Positions 16,658-26,797 of a stretch of 64,000 nucleotides of DNA are shown piece after piece; positions within the stretch are counted from its first letter, which is position 1, and each line of letters starts with the position of its first letter. The notes under the pieces were generated by a model. That model saw only the letters and a list, made by a program, of their open reading frames with translations. It was not told where the DNA came from and searched no databases. This DNA comes from Paractinoplanes atraurantiacus. Its GTDB lineage: Bacteria > Actinomycetota > Actinomycetes > Mycobacteriales > Micromonosporaceae. A program made the position numbers and the translations under genes. The stretch is from assembly GCF_900215205.1 (NCBI RefSeq), contig NZ_OBDY01000001.1:864786-928785 (forward strand). The letters run 5' to 3'.

Positions 16658-16777
16658 AGGTGTTTTCGCCCCAGCGCAACGATTCGACGCCGGAGCGCCT
16701 GAGCACGCAATGATCGAAAGCCAGGCGCATGGTTGAACCAGGGCATCGTGCGGGGTGGCGGCTCTAGCGTTTCAGCC

Positions 16778-17580
16778 ATGAACACCACGGCCTCGCCGCG
16801 CCGCTACCTGATGTGCCGGCCCACCCACTTCGCCGTCACCTATCGGATCAATCCGTGGATGGATCCCACGGCGCCCTATGACAACGCGCTCGCCGTCCGC
16901 CAGTGGGAGAGCCTGCGGCAGACGTACCTCGACCTGGGGCACACCGTCGAGCTGATCGACCCGCTGCCGGGCCTGCCCGACATGGTGTTCTCGGCCAACG
17001 GCGCGACCGTGGTCGACGGCCGGGTGCTGGCCGTGCAGTTCCGCGACGCCGAGCGGGCCGACGAGGCCCCGGCGTACGCGTCCTGGTTCCGTGAGCGCGG
17101 CTTCACCGTCATCGAGCCGAAGCACACGAACGAGGGCGAGGGCGACATCCTGCTCGCCGGCGACGTGCTGCTGGCCGGCACCGGTTTCCGCACGTCGCAC
17201 GCCTCGCACGCCGAGACGCAGGAGGCCCTTCAGCGCCCGGTCATCACGCTTCAGCTGGTCGACCCGGCGTATTACCACCTCGACACGGCGCTCTGCGTGC
17301 TCGACGACACCAACATCGCGTACCTGCCGTCCGCCTTCTCGCCCGGCTCGCAGGCCGTGCTGCGGCAGCTCTACCCGCACGCGGTGATCGCCAATGCGGA
17401 GGACGCGGCCGTTCTCGGCCTCAACGCGGTCAGCGACGGCCGTACCGTGGTTCTGCCGGAACAGGCCACTCATCTCGCCGGTGCGCTGCGCGCCGCCGGC
17501 TACCAGACCGTCGGGGTCGATGTCTCCGAGCTTCGCAAGGCCGGCGGCGGTCCCAAGTGCTGCACCTTGGAGGTACGGGC

Positions 17581-17584
<4 letters not shown>
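16778..17584 (+). CDS. ddaH: Dimethylargininase-like amidinohydrolase
   Basis: A 268-residue member of the guanidino-group-modifying enzyme superfamily. Signature parts are MCRPTHFAV near the start, the substrate-binding DMVFSANGA, EGEGDILLAG, catalytic His167 in YYHLDT, and the Cys pair 261-262 in GGGPKCCTLE. These enzymes hydrolyse (methyl)arginine to citrulline and (methyl)amine. It overlaps the ornithine aminotransferase gene by 4 bp, a pairing known in other actinobacteria that implies arginine or ornithine catabolism. ATG 16778 fits the family start; a longer in-frame leader from 16733 is unlikely. Confidence 0.9.
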
Positions 17585-18797
<1,213 letters not shown>

Positions 18798-18801
<4 letters not shown>

Positions 18802-19949
18802 CGCTCGAACTTGCGCAGGGCCATCGTCGGCGCCTCGCCCATCACCGACTGGGGCTGGGCGACGCCGCCGGTGGCCCACATGCTGGCCCGGCCCACGTTG
18901 ACGTTGGCGTAGAGCTCCACCACGTCCTCCGGGCCGAGCGTGCGGGTCTCGCCGCGGCGCAGGGTGAGCCGGGTGTCGTCGTCGGCCGAGCCGCCGGGGC
19001 GCACGCCGCTGCCGTTGGTGCTCACGTCCTGCACGGTCAGCGTGCCGTCGGGGCGCAGCGTGAACTTCACGTGGCCGCGGCTGATCCACTTTCGGGCGTC
19101 GTCGGTGAGCCACTGGCCGAGCATGACGCCGCTGCCCTCGGGGGCGCGGCCGACCACCACGGGCTCGTCGGTCGAGACCACGAACCGGCGCCGGATGACG
19201 CCGTCGATGCGCACGGAGAGCACCTCGACCGCCGCCCGCTGACCGGCGTCCTTGAGCCGGGCGCCGTGCCGGGGGCAGGTCGGCACGCCGCCGCGCAGTG
19301 CCGGCGGCGGCTGCGAGACGGGGCTGGTGAAGGTGCGCATGTCGGCGAAGAAGCTGTCCGGGTCGCCCCCGCTGCCGTAGCTCGCGCAGTTCGGCTCGGG
19401 GCAGCTCCACACCCGGGCCAGCAGCCGGTCGCCCATCGCGGAGCGCTCGGGCGGGCGCGGCGGCTCGTTGCGGCCGACCCGGGGGACGAGCACGGTGGTG
19501 CCGCCCTCGCCGGCGACCGCGGCCAGCAGACGGCCCGGCTCGTCGACCCAGGGGTAGCGCTCGCGCTCGCGATCGGCCCGGCTGCGGGTGAGCACCGGAA
19601 CGCCGAGCAGGTCGGCCGCCTCGAAGACGCGGCCGTCGAGCTGCGGAACCACCTCGACCTTGCCGTCGTCCGCCCACCGGCGGATGACCATTCGCTCGTT
19701 CGAGGTCAGATCGGTGTCGGAAAGAAGACCGCGCGGCACCACCACGTAGACCGGGACGTTTTCCTCGGCGAAGCGCAGCCCGAGCGCGTCGAGGACCAGG
19801 CCCAGCCGCACCGAGCTGGCCGGACGGCCGCCGTCGAGGTCCGCGTAACGGATGATCTCCGACATGTCGACCACGGCGCGCGCGAGGGCGGGGTCGGTGG
19901 TGAGCCGGGCCTCGATGGCGTCGAGGACCTTGCTGATCTCGAATCTCAC
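18798..19949 (-). CDS. FHA domain protein with zinc-ribbon-like Cys cluster
   Basis: A 383-residue cytoplasmic protein. I chose GTG 19949, which has GGGAGGA 5 bp before it; longer forms add an unconserved leader. Residues 1-130 contain a Rossmann-like alternating pattern (AVVDMSEIIRYA, VPVYVVVPRG, then VFEAADLLGVPVLT), possibly a PIN/NYN-like domain. A Cys/His set (C..PNC about 187, then CPRH about 226) suggests zinc binding. The C-terminal FHA domain has GRAPEGSG, the phosphothreonine-binding RGH segment ISRGHVKF and STNGSG. FHA domains read kinase-made phosphothreonine; a Ser/Thr kinase gene lies 38 kb away. The target is unknown. Confidence 0.85.
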
Positions 19950-20095
19950 GGGTCCTCCCGAGGGGTGAGCGGTTTCTGCCACGGCAATCATGCCGCGTGC
20001 GCTCCGGAGGCGGGCGTCACACCCCTGGGCTACCGTGTCAGCCGTCCGCTCGCACCATCGACGCGGTTGATATTGACACATGGACGGGGAGCCCG

Positions 20096-20896
20096 ATGAC
20101 GAGTATTCGACGGCCGGCCATCGCCGGTCTGACCCTGGCCGCGGTCCTGGTGGCCGGCGGTTGCAGTGGTGACAGCAAGACCGACACCAAGGGCGCGTCT
20201 CCGGCCGGGGACACGACGGTCAGCGCGGCACCGCCCGCGACCACGGCTCCCGCGTCCGCCTCCGAGGAGCTCACGCAGGCGTACGCCAAATTCAGCGACA
20301 CCCCGGTGAAGTTCGAGCTGGCCTCCGCCGCCGGCATCGCCGGCACCGGCGCCATCGACGCGAAGACGAAATCGTCCGAGATGACCACCGATCTCGCCTC
20401 GGCCGGCAGCATGGTGACCCGGCAGATCGGCAAGGACCTGTACGTCAAGACCGAGGGCCAGGTCGGCGACGCGATCGGCGCCACGGCGGGCAAGTGGATG
20501 CACATCGACGTGTCCCAGGTGCCCGACAGCAGCCCGATCAGCATCAAGAACACCGACCCGGCCAACACCGCGAAACTGATCACCACCGCCTCCGAGGTGA
20601 CCAAGACCGGTGATCACACGTTCAAGGGCACGCTCGACATGACCAAGTCGGCCACCGCCAACGCGACGATGCTCAAGGCGCTCGGCGCCAAGGCCAAGGC
20701 GGTGCCGTTCACGGCCGAGACCGACGCCGAGGGCCGGCTCACGAAGCTCTCGATGGCGCTCGAGTCGATCGCGCCCGGTGCCGGTGAGATGACGGCGACC
20801 TATTCGAACTGGGGCGAGCCGGTTAATGTCGCCAAGCCCGCCGCCGGTGAGGTCGTCGAGATGCCGGCCAAGTTCCGCAAGGCCATGGGCGCCTGA
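20096..20896 (+). CDS. LppX/LprAFG-type lipoprotein
   Basis: A 266-residue exported lipoprotein. A type II signal peptide ends at LVAGGC with Cys23 as the lipidation site; a short Ser/Thr/Ala linker follows. The rest matches the LppX_LprAFG pattern: repeated short strands, KDLYVKTEG, TAGKWMHIDVSQV, ITTASEVTKTGDHTFKGTLDMTK and a GRLTKLSMAL strand. Family members bind acyl chains and help carry lipids or lipoglycans across the envelope. A paralogue follows 85 bp downstream. ATG 20096 is supported by GGGGAG and the signal peptide. Confidence 0.9.
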   Translation: MTSIRRPAIAGLTLAAVLVAGGCSGDSKTDTKGASPAGDTTVSAAPPATTAPASASEELTQAYAKFSDTPVKFELASAAGIAGTGAIDAKTKSSEMTTDLASAGSMVTRQIGKDLYVKTEGQVGDAIGATAGKWMHIDVSQVPDSSPISIKNTDPANTAKLITTASEVTKTGDHTFKGTLDMTKSATANATMLKALGAKAKAVPFTAETDAEGRLTKLSMALESIAPGAGEMTATYSNWGEPVNVAKPAAGEVVEMPAKFRKAMGA

Positions 20897-20981
20897 CCTG
20901 GTCCTGTTTGTCCGGAACGACCTTCGGGCATTGATGCCGGTGTCGCCGGCGTCACCCGGAGGTCGGCAGGAAGGGACGGAC

Positions 20982-21764
20982 ATGCGGACAGCACGGTTCG
21001 CCGGGGTGGGTCTCGCGACAGCGCTGGTCCTCGCCGGCTGCTCGAACAGCGGAGCGACACCCACCGCCGATGCGACCAGCGCGCCGGCCGGCGCGGGAGC
21101 GAGCGCGAGCGCGAGTGTGAGCGCGGCCGACCCCGCCGCCGTCGACGCGCTGACCAAGGCGACGTCGCAGCTCGGCACCACGAGCTTCAAGATCACAGCG
21201 ACCTCGGGTACGGGCTTCAAGCTCGCCGGCGCGATCGACCCGGCCAAGGGCGTCGGCACGGCCGACCTCAAGGCCACCGGCACCAACGCCGACCTCAGCC
21301 TCAAGACGCTGCTGATCGAGAAGGACCTCTACCTCCAGGTGCCCGGCTTCACCAAGGCCGGCACGTGGACCCACGTCGACGTCGCCCGGCTGCCCGAGGG
21401 CGCCAACGTCGGCCTGCGGCCCGGCGAGATCGACCCGGTGAACACGTCGAACCTGCTCGGCTCGGCCACCGACGTGCACGCGACCGGCGCCAACAGCTAC
21501 GCCGGCACGCTCGACCTGACCAAGGCGGCCGGCCTGGCCGGCGTCTCCCAGGTCACGGTCGACAACACCCAGGCCCAGAACGTGCCCTTCACGGCCGGGC
21601 TGGACGACCAGGGCCGGCTGTCGGTGCTGACGATCCAGATCCCGAACGCCCAGCCGCTCGAGGTGCTCTACACCGACTACGGCGTGCCGGTGACCGCGGC
21701 CCGGCCCGCGGCCTCGGAGATCACCGAGGCGCCGGACAGCCTCTACCAGTCACTCGGAAGCTGA
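20982..21764 (+). CDS. LppX/LprAFG-type lipoprotein, second copy
   Basis: A 260-residue paralogue of the preceding lipoprotein with the same order of motifs: lipobox LVLAGC (Cys20), KDLYLQVPG, AGTWTHVDVARL, GSATDVHATGANSYAGTLDLTK and GRLSVLTIQIP. The copies differ enough to be an old duplication. A GGAAGGGA sequence precedes the ATG. The gene converges with the acyltransferase gene and overlaps it by 15 bp. Role: lipid binding at the outer face of the membrane, by family knowledge. Confidence 0.9.
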   Translation: MRTARFAGVGLATALVLAGCSNSGATPTADATSAPAGAGASASASVSAADPAAVDALTKATSQLGTTSFKITATSGTGFKLAGAIDPAKGVGTADLKATGTNADLSLKTLLIEKDLYLQVPGFTKAGTWTHVDVARLPEGANVGLRPGEIDPVNTSNLLGSATDVHATGANSYAGTLDLTKAAGLAGVSQVTVDNTQAQNVPFTAGLDDQGRLSVLTIQIPNAQPLEVLYTDYGVPVTAARPAASEITEAPDSLYQSLGS

Positions 21765-22817
21765 CGTCGCGTTCCGCCTCGCGGTCCAGTCCGTGCTCAA
21801 CGGGCGGAACGCGGGGCGGTTCTCGTCGATCCAGGCGTCGATCCGCTCCCACCAGTCGTAGAGCCAGGCGACGCGCTCCTCCTCTTCCGTCGGCACCTCC
21901 TCGGGCGGGACGCTCCAGAAACGCATGAGCAGCCGCTTGTCCATGGGCAGCTCCCGCCAGACGTCGGACACGGTCACCATCCGGTCGAGGCCGGTGTGCG
22001 CCACGAAGACGACCCCGGCGTCGGGGGCGGCGTCGATGGCCGTGAAGAGCCCGCCCGGCTTCGGCGGCAGCACGTGCCGCAGATGCTCGGCCCGGTCGGC
22101 CACCTCGGCCAGACCGCGATCCCGCAGCCGGGCGATCGCCCTGGTCCGGCGGCGCGGGGTGAAGTTGCCGCCCTCCGGGAAGATCACGAAGGCGTCGTTC
22201 TCGTCGAGGCCCGTGGCCAGCTCACTGATCTGCTGCTCCAGCGTGGTGGTGCCGGTGCGGCCGGGCGAGATGAAGCGGTTGGGCAGGCGGTTGAGCAGCA
22301 CGTCGATCGCCGGATCCCATTGCAGCGTCGCCTTGAGCACGATCCGCGGCTCGCGGTCGAACCAGTTGACCAGCGCGTGGATCAGGATGAACGAGTCGCC
22401 GGGGCCGGCGTGCCGGCTCACCACGATCTCGGGCCGGCCGGGGACGGCGGTGTCGGGGTCGGTGCCGACCACGTCCACGGTCAGATGCAGCGCCCAGCGG
22501 GCGATCCAGAAGAGCACCCGCAGGAAAGATCCGGTCACTTGATAATGACGGAGCTGGAATTCGGCAGTACGGATGTTGCGGCCGAACCCGGACCAGACCC
22601 AGAGCACGCCCAGCACGATCAGCGCGGCCGCGTCCCAGCAGAGGTAGAGGATGCCGAGCAGGACCAGGCGGGGCACGCGCAGATGGCCGGGAACCAGCGG
22701 CGAGGCCACCAGGCCGAACAAGAGCCAGAGCGGCAGGGTCGTCACCAGCGCGAACGCCAGGAGGACGACGGCGGGGGCGATGAGCAGGCGGCGTATCCAG
22801 ACCGGAGGAAGCGGCAT
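21750..22817 (-). CDS. PlsC-like acyltransferase with N-terminal membrane segments
   Basis: A 355-residue protein. Three or so hydrophobic segments occupy the first 85 residues. The acyltransferase domain follows, with H-x4-D in SRHAGPGDSF, a charged block (LNRLPNRFISPGR) and FPEGGNFTPRRR. The C-terminus has a WRELPMDKRL-type segment seen in large bacterial lysophospholipid acyltransferases. It starts at the last base of the patatin gene stop, so the two are one operon: a hydrolase that frees acyl chains and an acyltransferase that reattaches them, suggesting phospholipid remodelling (inference). Confidence 0.88.
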   Translation of the reverse strand: MPLPPVWIRRLLIAPAVVLLAFALVTTLPLWLLFGLVASPLVPGHLRVPRLVLLGILYLCWDAAALIVLGVLWVWSGFGRNIRTAEFQLRHYQVTGSFLRVLFWIARWALHLTVDVVGTDPDTAVPGRPEIVVSRHAGPGDSFILIHALVNWFDREPRIVLKATLQWDPAIDVLLNRLPNRFISPGRTGTTTLEQQISELATGLDENDAFVIFPEGGNFTPRRRTRAIARLRDRGLAEVADRAEHLRHVLPPKPGGLFTAIDAAPDAGVVFVAHTGLDRMVTVSDVWRELPMDKRLLMRFWSVPPEEVPTEEEERVAWLYDWWERIDAWIDENRPAFRPLSTDWTARRNATSASE

Positions 22818-23713
22818 CAGCGTTCGCCCTGCCCCGGTGGCAGACGGCCTTCAGGCCGCTCAAGGGCGGCGGGTGGGGCGGTTGGAGGGACATTGGCGGC
22901 CAGGTAGCGCCGTGACGCCGTGTAGGCCCGGCTGATCCGGCGGCCCACGGCGGCCATGTCCCGATAGGCCCACGGGCTGTCGTCCCGGCCCTCGCCGCCG
23001 CCGCTGGGTAACACGTGCACCCGTACATCGTCGGGCAAGAAGGCAAGGTCCCGCGCGAACCGATGCCGGCGGGCGATCTCGAAGGCCACCTGCGCCACCT
23101 CCCACGGACGTCGCGGCACGGCGAGCGGGCGCTCGACCCGGCCCACCTGCAACACGAAGATCAGCTTGGCGCCGACCCGTACGGCCTCGCTGATCGGGAT
23201 CGAGTTGACGATCCCACCGTCCACATAGTGCTCTCCCGCGATCTCCATCGGGGGCAGCAGACCGGGAACGGCCGAGGAGGCGAGCACGGCGTCGACGAGC
23301 GGCCCGCTGTCGAACCAGTGCTCGGCGGCCCGCTCGATGCTGGCCGCGCAGCAGCGGAACGGCACCTTGAGGTCGGCGAAGGAGGCGGTGTCGCCGAGCT
23401 CGCTCTCCAGCAGCCGGCGCAGCGGCATGGGCGAGTGCAGGTGGGTGCGGGCGGCGAACCGGCGCAGCTGCCGGCCGAGCGAGTCGCCGTAGACGGTGGC
23501 CGCCTCGGGCGAGGTCCACAGCCGGACCAGCCGGTCGGTGACGGCCTCGCTCGGATCGGAGGCGACCAGAGCGCCGTTGACGGCGCCGATCGACGTGCCC
23601 ACCACCACGTCGGGCCGGTAACCGGCCCGGAAGAGGGCCCGGAGCATGCCCACCTCGACCGCTCCGAGCACTCCTCCGCCACCGAGCACGAACGCCACCG
23701 GACCGTCGACCAT
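22817..23713 (-). CDS. Patatin-like phospholipase (RssA-type)
   Basis: A 298-residue patatin-family lipid hydrolase. It shows the oxyanion Gly-rich loop LGGGGVLGAVEVGML (residues 10-24), the nucleophile elbow GTSIGAVNG with Ser41, and the DGG dyad motif in YVDGGIVNSIP. These define a Ser-Asp acyl hydrolase. It is the first gene of an operon with the acyltransferase. No signal peptide is seen, so it probably acts at the inner face of the membrane. Confidence 0.92.
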   Translation of the reverse strand: MVDGPVAFVLGGGGVLGAVEVGMLRALFRAGYRPDVVVGTSIGAVNGALVASDPSEAVTDRLVRLWTSPEAATVYGDSLGRQLRRFAARTHLHSPMPLRRLLESELGDTASFADLKVPFRCCAASIERAAEHWFDSGPLVDAVLASSAVPGLLPPMEIAGEHYVDGGIVNSIPISEAVRVGAKLIFVLQVGRVERPLAVPRRPWEVAQVAFEIARRHRFARDLAFLPDDVRVHVLPSGGGEGRDDSPWAYRDMAAVGRRISRAYTASRRYLAANVPPTAPPAALERPEGRLPPGQGER

Positions 23714-23738
23714 GCGTTCATGGTGGCACGCGCGTCTC

Positions 23739-25133
23739 CTACTGGTTCTTGAAGTAGGCGCCGTTCTGGTTCTGGAACTCCCAGCCGGCGAACTTGTCCC
23801 AGTTGATCGACCAGGTCATCAGGCCGCGCAGGTTGGGGTTGGTGCCGCTGCGCGGGGTGTAGGAACCGCAGTTGGTGCCCTTGACCAGGCAGCCGACGGC
23901 CTGCTGGACGGCGGCCGGGGCGACATGTCCGTTACCGGCGTTGACCGAGGCCGGAGCGCCGAAACCGACCTGGTCCTCGCGGAGCGCGGGGAACATGTTG
24001 GCGGTGTTGCCGGCGACCGGGAAGCCGGCGAGCAGCATGTCGGTCATGGCGATGTGGAAATCGGCGCCGCCCATCGAGTGGTACTGGTTGTCCAGGCCCA
24101 TGATGGAGCCCGAGTTGTAGTCCTGGACGTGCAGCACGGTCAGGTCGTTACGCAGGGCGTAGATGACCGGCAGGTACGAGCCGGCGCGCGGGTCCTGTCC
24201 ACCCCACGGGCCCGATCCGTAGTACTGGTAGCCGAGCTGGACGAAGAAGGTCTCGGGCGCCATGGTGAGGACGAAATTGGCGCCGTAGCGGGCCTTCAGG
24301 GTCTTCAGGGCCGAGATCAGGTTGACGATGACCGGCGTCGTCGGGTTCTTGAAGTCGGTGTCGCCGGTGTTCAGCGAGAGCGAATGCCCCTCGAAGTCGA
24401 CGTCGACGCCGTCCAGTCCGTAACGGTCGATGATGGCGCTGACCGAGCTGACGAACTTGTCCCGGGCCGCGGTGGTGGTGAGCTGCACCTGGCCGTTGGC
24501 GCCGCCGATGGAGAGAAGCACCTTCTTGCCGGCCGCCCGCTTGTTCCGGATGGCGGTGATGAAGTCGGCCTCGGACTCGACGCCCGGGCATTCGGTGGCC
24601 GGGCAGAGCGTGAAGCGGATGTCGCCGGACGTGGCGGAGGTGGGCTCACCGAAGGCGAGGTTGATGATGTCCCAGTTGGCGGGGACGTCGGCCATGCGCA
24701 CATATCCGGAGCCGTTGGCGAAACTGGCGTGCAGATAGCCGATGAGCGCCCGCTTGGGAAGCCCGGTGACCGGCGGCTGCGTGGTGGGTGGCGGCGTCGT
24801 CGGGGGCGGTGTGGTGGGAGGAGGAGTGGTCGGAGGTGCCGTCGTCGGCGGCGGTGTCGTCGGGGTGGTGGTGCCCCCGCAGACGCCGTTGTCGGCCCAG
24901 GCGTCCCACTGGGCGCTGTGCGTGGCCGGCGCCTCGTTCTGCGTCCACCACTTGGCGGTGTAGTTGTGGCCGTTCTGCGAAGCGACATTGTCCTTCACAT
25001 AGACGGCGGTGGCGCTCCAGGCCGGCGCGCACGCGGCGGCCGCACTGGCCACCTCCGCCGACGAGCCCAGATAGACGGTGCCACCCGTAGCCGCGACCGC
25101 GGCAGCCATGACGAAGATCATCGATCGGCGCAT
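23739..25133 (-). CDS. Secreted GH18 chitinase with CBM5/12-like module
   Basis: A 464-residue secreted enzyme: signal peptide (1-32); chitin-binding module at about 34-86 with aromatic AKWWTQNEAP; a Pro/Thr linker (88-122); and a GH18 barrel from 128. The catalytic motif is DGVDVDFE with the acid Glu248. It hydrolyses chitin beta-1,4 bonds. The start lacks a Shine-Dalgarno; a GTTAACAGT element lies 14-23 bp upstream and recurs before the chitinase at 34068. This gene is not clustered with the other two chitinases, which are 9-11 kb away on the opposite strand. Confidence 0.95.
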   Translation of the reverse strand: MRRSMIFVMAAAVAATGGTVYLGSSAEVASAAAACAPAWSATAVYVKDNVASQNGHNYTAKWWTQNEAPATHSAQWDAWADNGVCGGTTTPTTPPPTTAPPTTPPPTTPPPTTPPPTTQPPVTGLPKRALIGYLHASFANGSGYVRMADVPANWDIINLAFGEPTSATSGDIRFTLCPATECPGVESEADFITAIRNKRAAGKKVLLSIGGANGQVQLTTTAARDKFVSSVSAIIDRYGLDGVDVDFEGHSLSLNTGDTDFKNPTTPVIVNLISALKTLKARYGANFVLTMAPETFFVQLGYQYYGSGPWGGQDPRAGSYLPVIYALRNDLTVLHVQDYNSGSIMGLDNQYHSMGGADFHIAMTDMLLAGFPVAGNTANMFPALREDQVGFGAPASVNAGNGHVAPAAVQQAVGCLVKGTNCGSYTPRSGTNPNLRGLMTWSINWDKFAGWEFQNQNGAYFKNQ

Positions 25134-25147
25134 GGCTCAGTATGAAT

Positions 25148-25156
25148 ACTGTTAAC
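25148..25156. promoter_or_regulatory. Shared chitinase promoter element (GTTAACAGT)
   Basis: On the minus strand GTTAACAGT stands just before the chitinase start; the 9-mer recurs inside the perfect palindrome ACTGTTAACAGT before the chitinase gene at 34068. The surrounding 25134-25175 is AT-rich against a strongly GC-rich background. It may be a repressor or activator site; the regulator is unknown. Confidence 0.4.
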
Positions 25157-25188
25157 TTTGTTTGTAAATATCTCACCGCCACGAAACG

Positions 25189-25797
25189 TCAGTCGCGGCC
25201 GAGCCAGGTCGCGACGCAGGCCTCGTTGCCCTCGGGGTCGGCGAGTGTCCACCACTTCGGCGCGTGCTCGTCCGAGACCAGGCGGCCACCGGCGGCCAGG
25301 GCGGCGGCGATCCGGGCCCCGGCCTGATCGTGCGGCACGGCCACATCGAGGTGAAGCCGGTTGCGCTGCGGCCGCGGGACGGCCATGGCCTGGAACTCGA
25401 CGCCCGGCCCGCGCCGGGCCGGATCGGCCAGGTAGTCGTCGCCGATCTGGTGGTAGCCGAGCAGCGCACGCCAGAACGGCAGGACCTCGGCGACGACCAG
25501 CGCGTCGATGGTGACGTTGACCAGCTGGACCGCGGCCGGGTCGGCCGTCAGCCGCGACCGGCGCGCCGCCTGGGAGATCGCTCGGGCCAGTGTGATGTCG
25601 CTCCGCGTCAGCGTGACCGTGACACCGGCCTCCCGCAGCTCCACCCGAGGCTCACGGTCCCCGGCCAGGCGGCCGATCTCGCCGGCGAACGCCACACCCT
25701 CCGCGAACGAACGTGTCCGGAAGTGGGCCGCGACCACGTGGTAGAGAACGCGCCAATCCTCGACACCCTCAGCGGCATGGAACTGCGCGGCGGTCAT
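25189..25797 (-). CDS. Pterin-dehydratase-like / VOC fusion protein
   Basis: A 202-residue protein in two halves. Residues 1-90 resemble the pterin-4a-carbinolamine dehydratase fold (HAAEGVEDWRVL, then the TLTRSDITLARAISQ helix). Residues 95-202 are a vicinal-oxygen-chelate module (VTIDALVVAEVLPFWRALLGY, RNRLHLDVAVPHD, WWTLADPEGNEACVATW), with a metal-type His and Glu visible. Such fusions are common in actinobacteria and uncharacterised. Whether the dehydratase half is active is unclear, because the usual HPD-type His triplet is not evident. Confidence 0.8.
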   Translation of the reverse strand: MTAAQFHAAEGVEDWRVLYHVVAAHFRTRSFAEGVAFAGEIGRLAGDREPRVELREAGVTVTLTRSDITLARAISQAARRSRLTADPAAVQLVNVTIDALVVAEVLPFWRALLGYHQIGDDYLADPARRGPGVEFQAMAVPRPQRNRLHLDVAVPHDQAGARIAAALAAGGRLVSDEHAPKWWTLADPEGNEACVATWLGRD

Positions 25798-25852
25798 ACC
25801 GAGCCATTGTGGAGCCGGGCCGCCGGCTCGGCAAAGCGGTGGGCCGCCGTGC

Positions 25853-26695
25853 TCATGGTGCCGTCAGGTTCTGGCGGCCGACGACCTTCAGCAGGTCCAG
25901 CCGGCCGGCGGCGTCGGTGCCGGGGCGTGGGGTGAAGACGAGCAGGTGCTGGTCCTGGCGGGCGGTGGCCAGCACCTCGCAGTCGATGTCGATGATGCCG
26001 ACCGTGGGGTGGACTATGCGTTTGCGGTCGCTGCGGCGCACGGCCACGTCGTGACGGTCCCACAGGGCGGCGAACTCGGGGCTCTCGGCGCGCAGGGCGG
26101 CGACCAGGCGCCGGGCGAACGGGTCGGCCGGGCGCATGGCCACGGCGGCGCGCAGGTCGGCGACCTGGATCTCGCCCTGGCGGTCGCGGTCCTCCGGTGG
26201 GTAGAGCTCGCGCGCCGCCGGCTCGGTGAACCAGCGGTAGACGAAGCTGCGGGCCAGGCCGGTGCGCGTGGTGTGCTCGCCGAGCAGGGCCACACCCAGC
26301 GGGTTCTGCACGAGGATCACGCCCAGGTCGGAGATGACCATCGCCGGGAGGTCGGTGAGCGCGTCGAGCAGCCTCAGCAGGCCGGGGCTGACGTGCTCGT
26401 CGACGCCGTACGACGGCGGCGCCGGATGCCCGGCCAGGTGGAACAGGTGGTTGCGCTCGTCGACGGTCAGGCGCAGGGCGCGGGCCAGCGCGGCCAGCAT
26501 CTGCGGTGACGGCTGCGGTCCGCGGGCCTGCTCGAGCCGGATGTAATAGTCGGGCGACATCCCGGCGAGCTGGGCCACCTCATGCCGGCGCAGGCCGGGT
26601 GTGCGGCGCCGGGCGCCCTCGGCCAGGCCGACCTCGGCCGGTTGCAGCAGCTCGCGGCGCCGCCGCAGGAAGTTGGCGAGCTCCTTCTGGTCCAT
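25853..26695 (-). CDS. XRE-family regulator with MmyB-like ligand domain
   Basis: A 280-residue regulator. The N-terminal helix-turn-helix (LRRHEVAQLAGMSPDYYIRLEQ, about residues 35-56) is followed by an MmyB-like ligand-binding domain from about residue 105 (AMVISDLGVILVQNPLGVALLGE, then FARRLVAALRAESPEFAALWDRHDV). This architecture commonly controls a divergently placed oxidoreductase gene, here the NmrA-type reductase 102 bp away. ATG 26695 is chosen because MDQKELANFLRRRRE is the conserved beginning. Confidence 0.92.
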   Translation of the reverse strand: MDQKELANFLRRRRELLQPAEVGLAEGARRRTPGLRRHEVAQLAGMSPDYYIRLEQARGPQPSPQMLAALARALRLTVDERNHLFHLAGHPAPPSYGVDEHVSPGLLRLLDALTDLPAMVISDLGVILVQNPLGVALLGEHTTRTGLARSFVYRWFTEPAARELYPPEDRDRQGEIQVADLRAAVAMRPADPFARRLVAALRAESPEFAALWDRHDVAVRRSDRKRIVHPTVGIIDIDCEVLATARQDQHLLVFTPRPGTDAAGRLDLLKVVGRQNLTAP

Positions 26696-26797
26696 GCATG
26701 CAGCATGGCGCGCGGCCGGGCCGGTCAGACAGGGACCGGCGATACCTGTCTCGGAAGGTCTCTCCCGTTCGGCCGTACGCGGCCGGATGGTTGCCCC

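Noticed and set aside
23646..25145. A plus-strand frame opposite the chitinase
   Set aside because: Repetitive Val/Gly/Arg/Glu-rich translation typical of antisense to Pro/Thr linkers and GC-rich codons.
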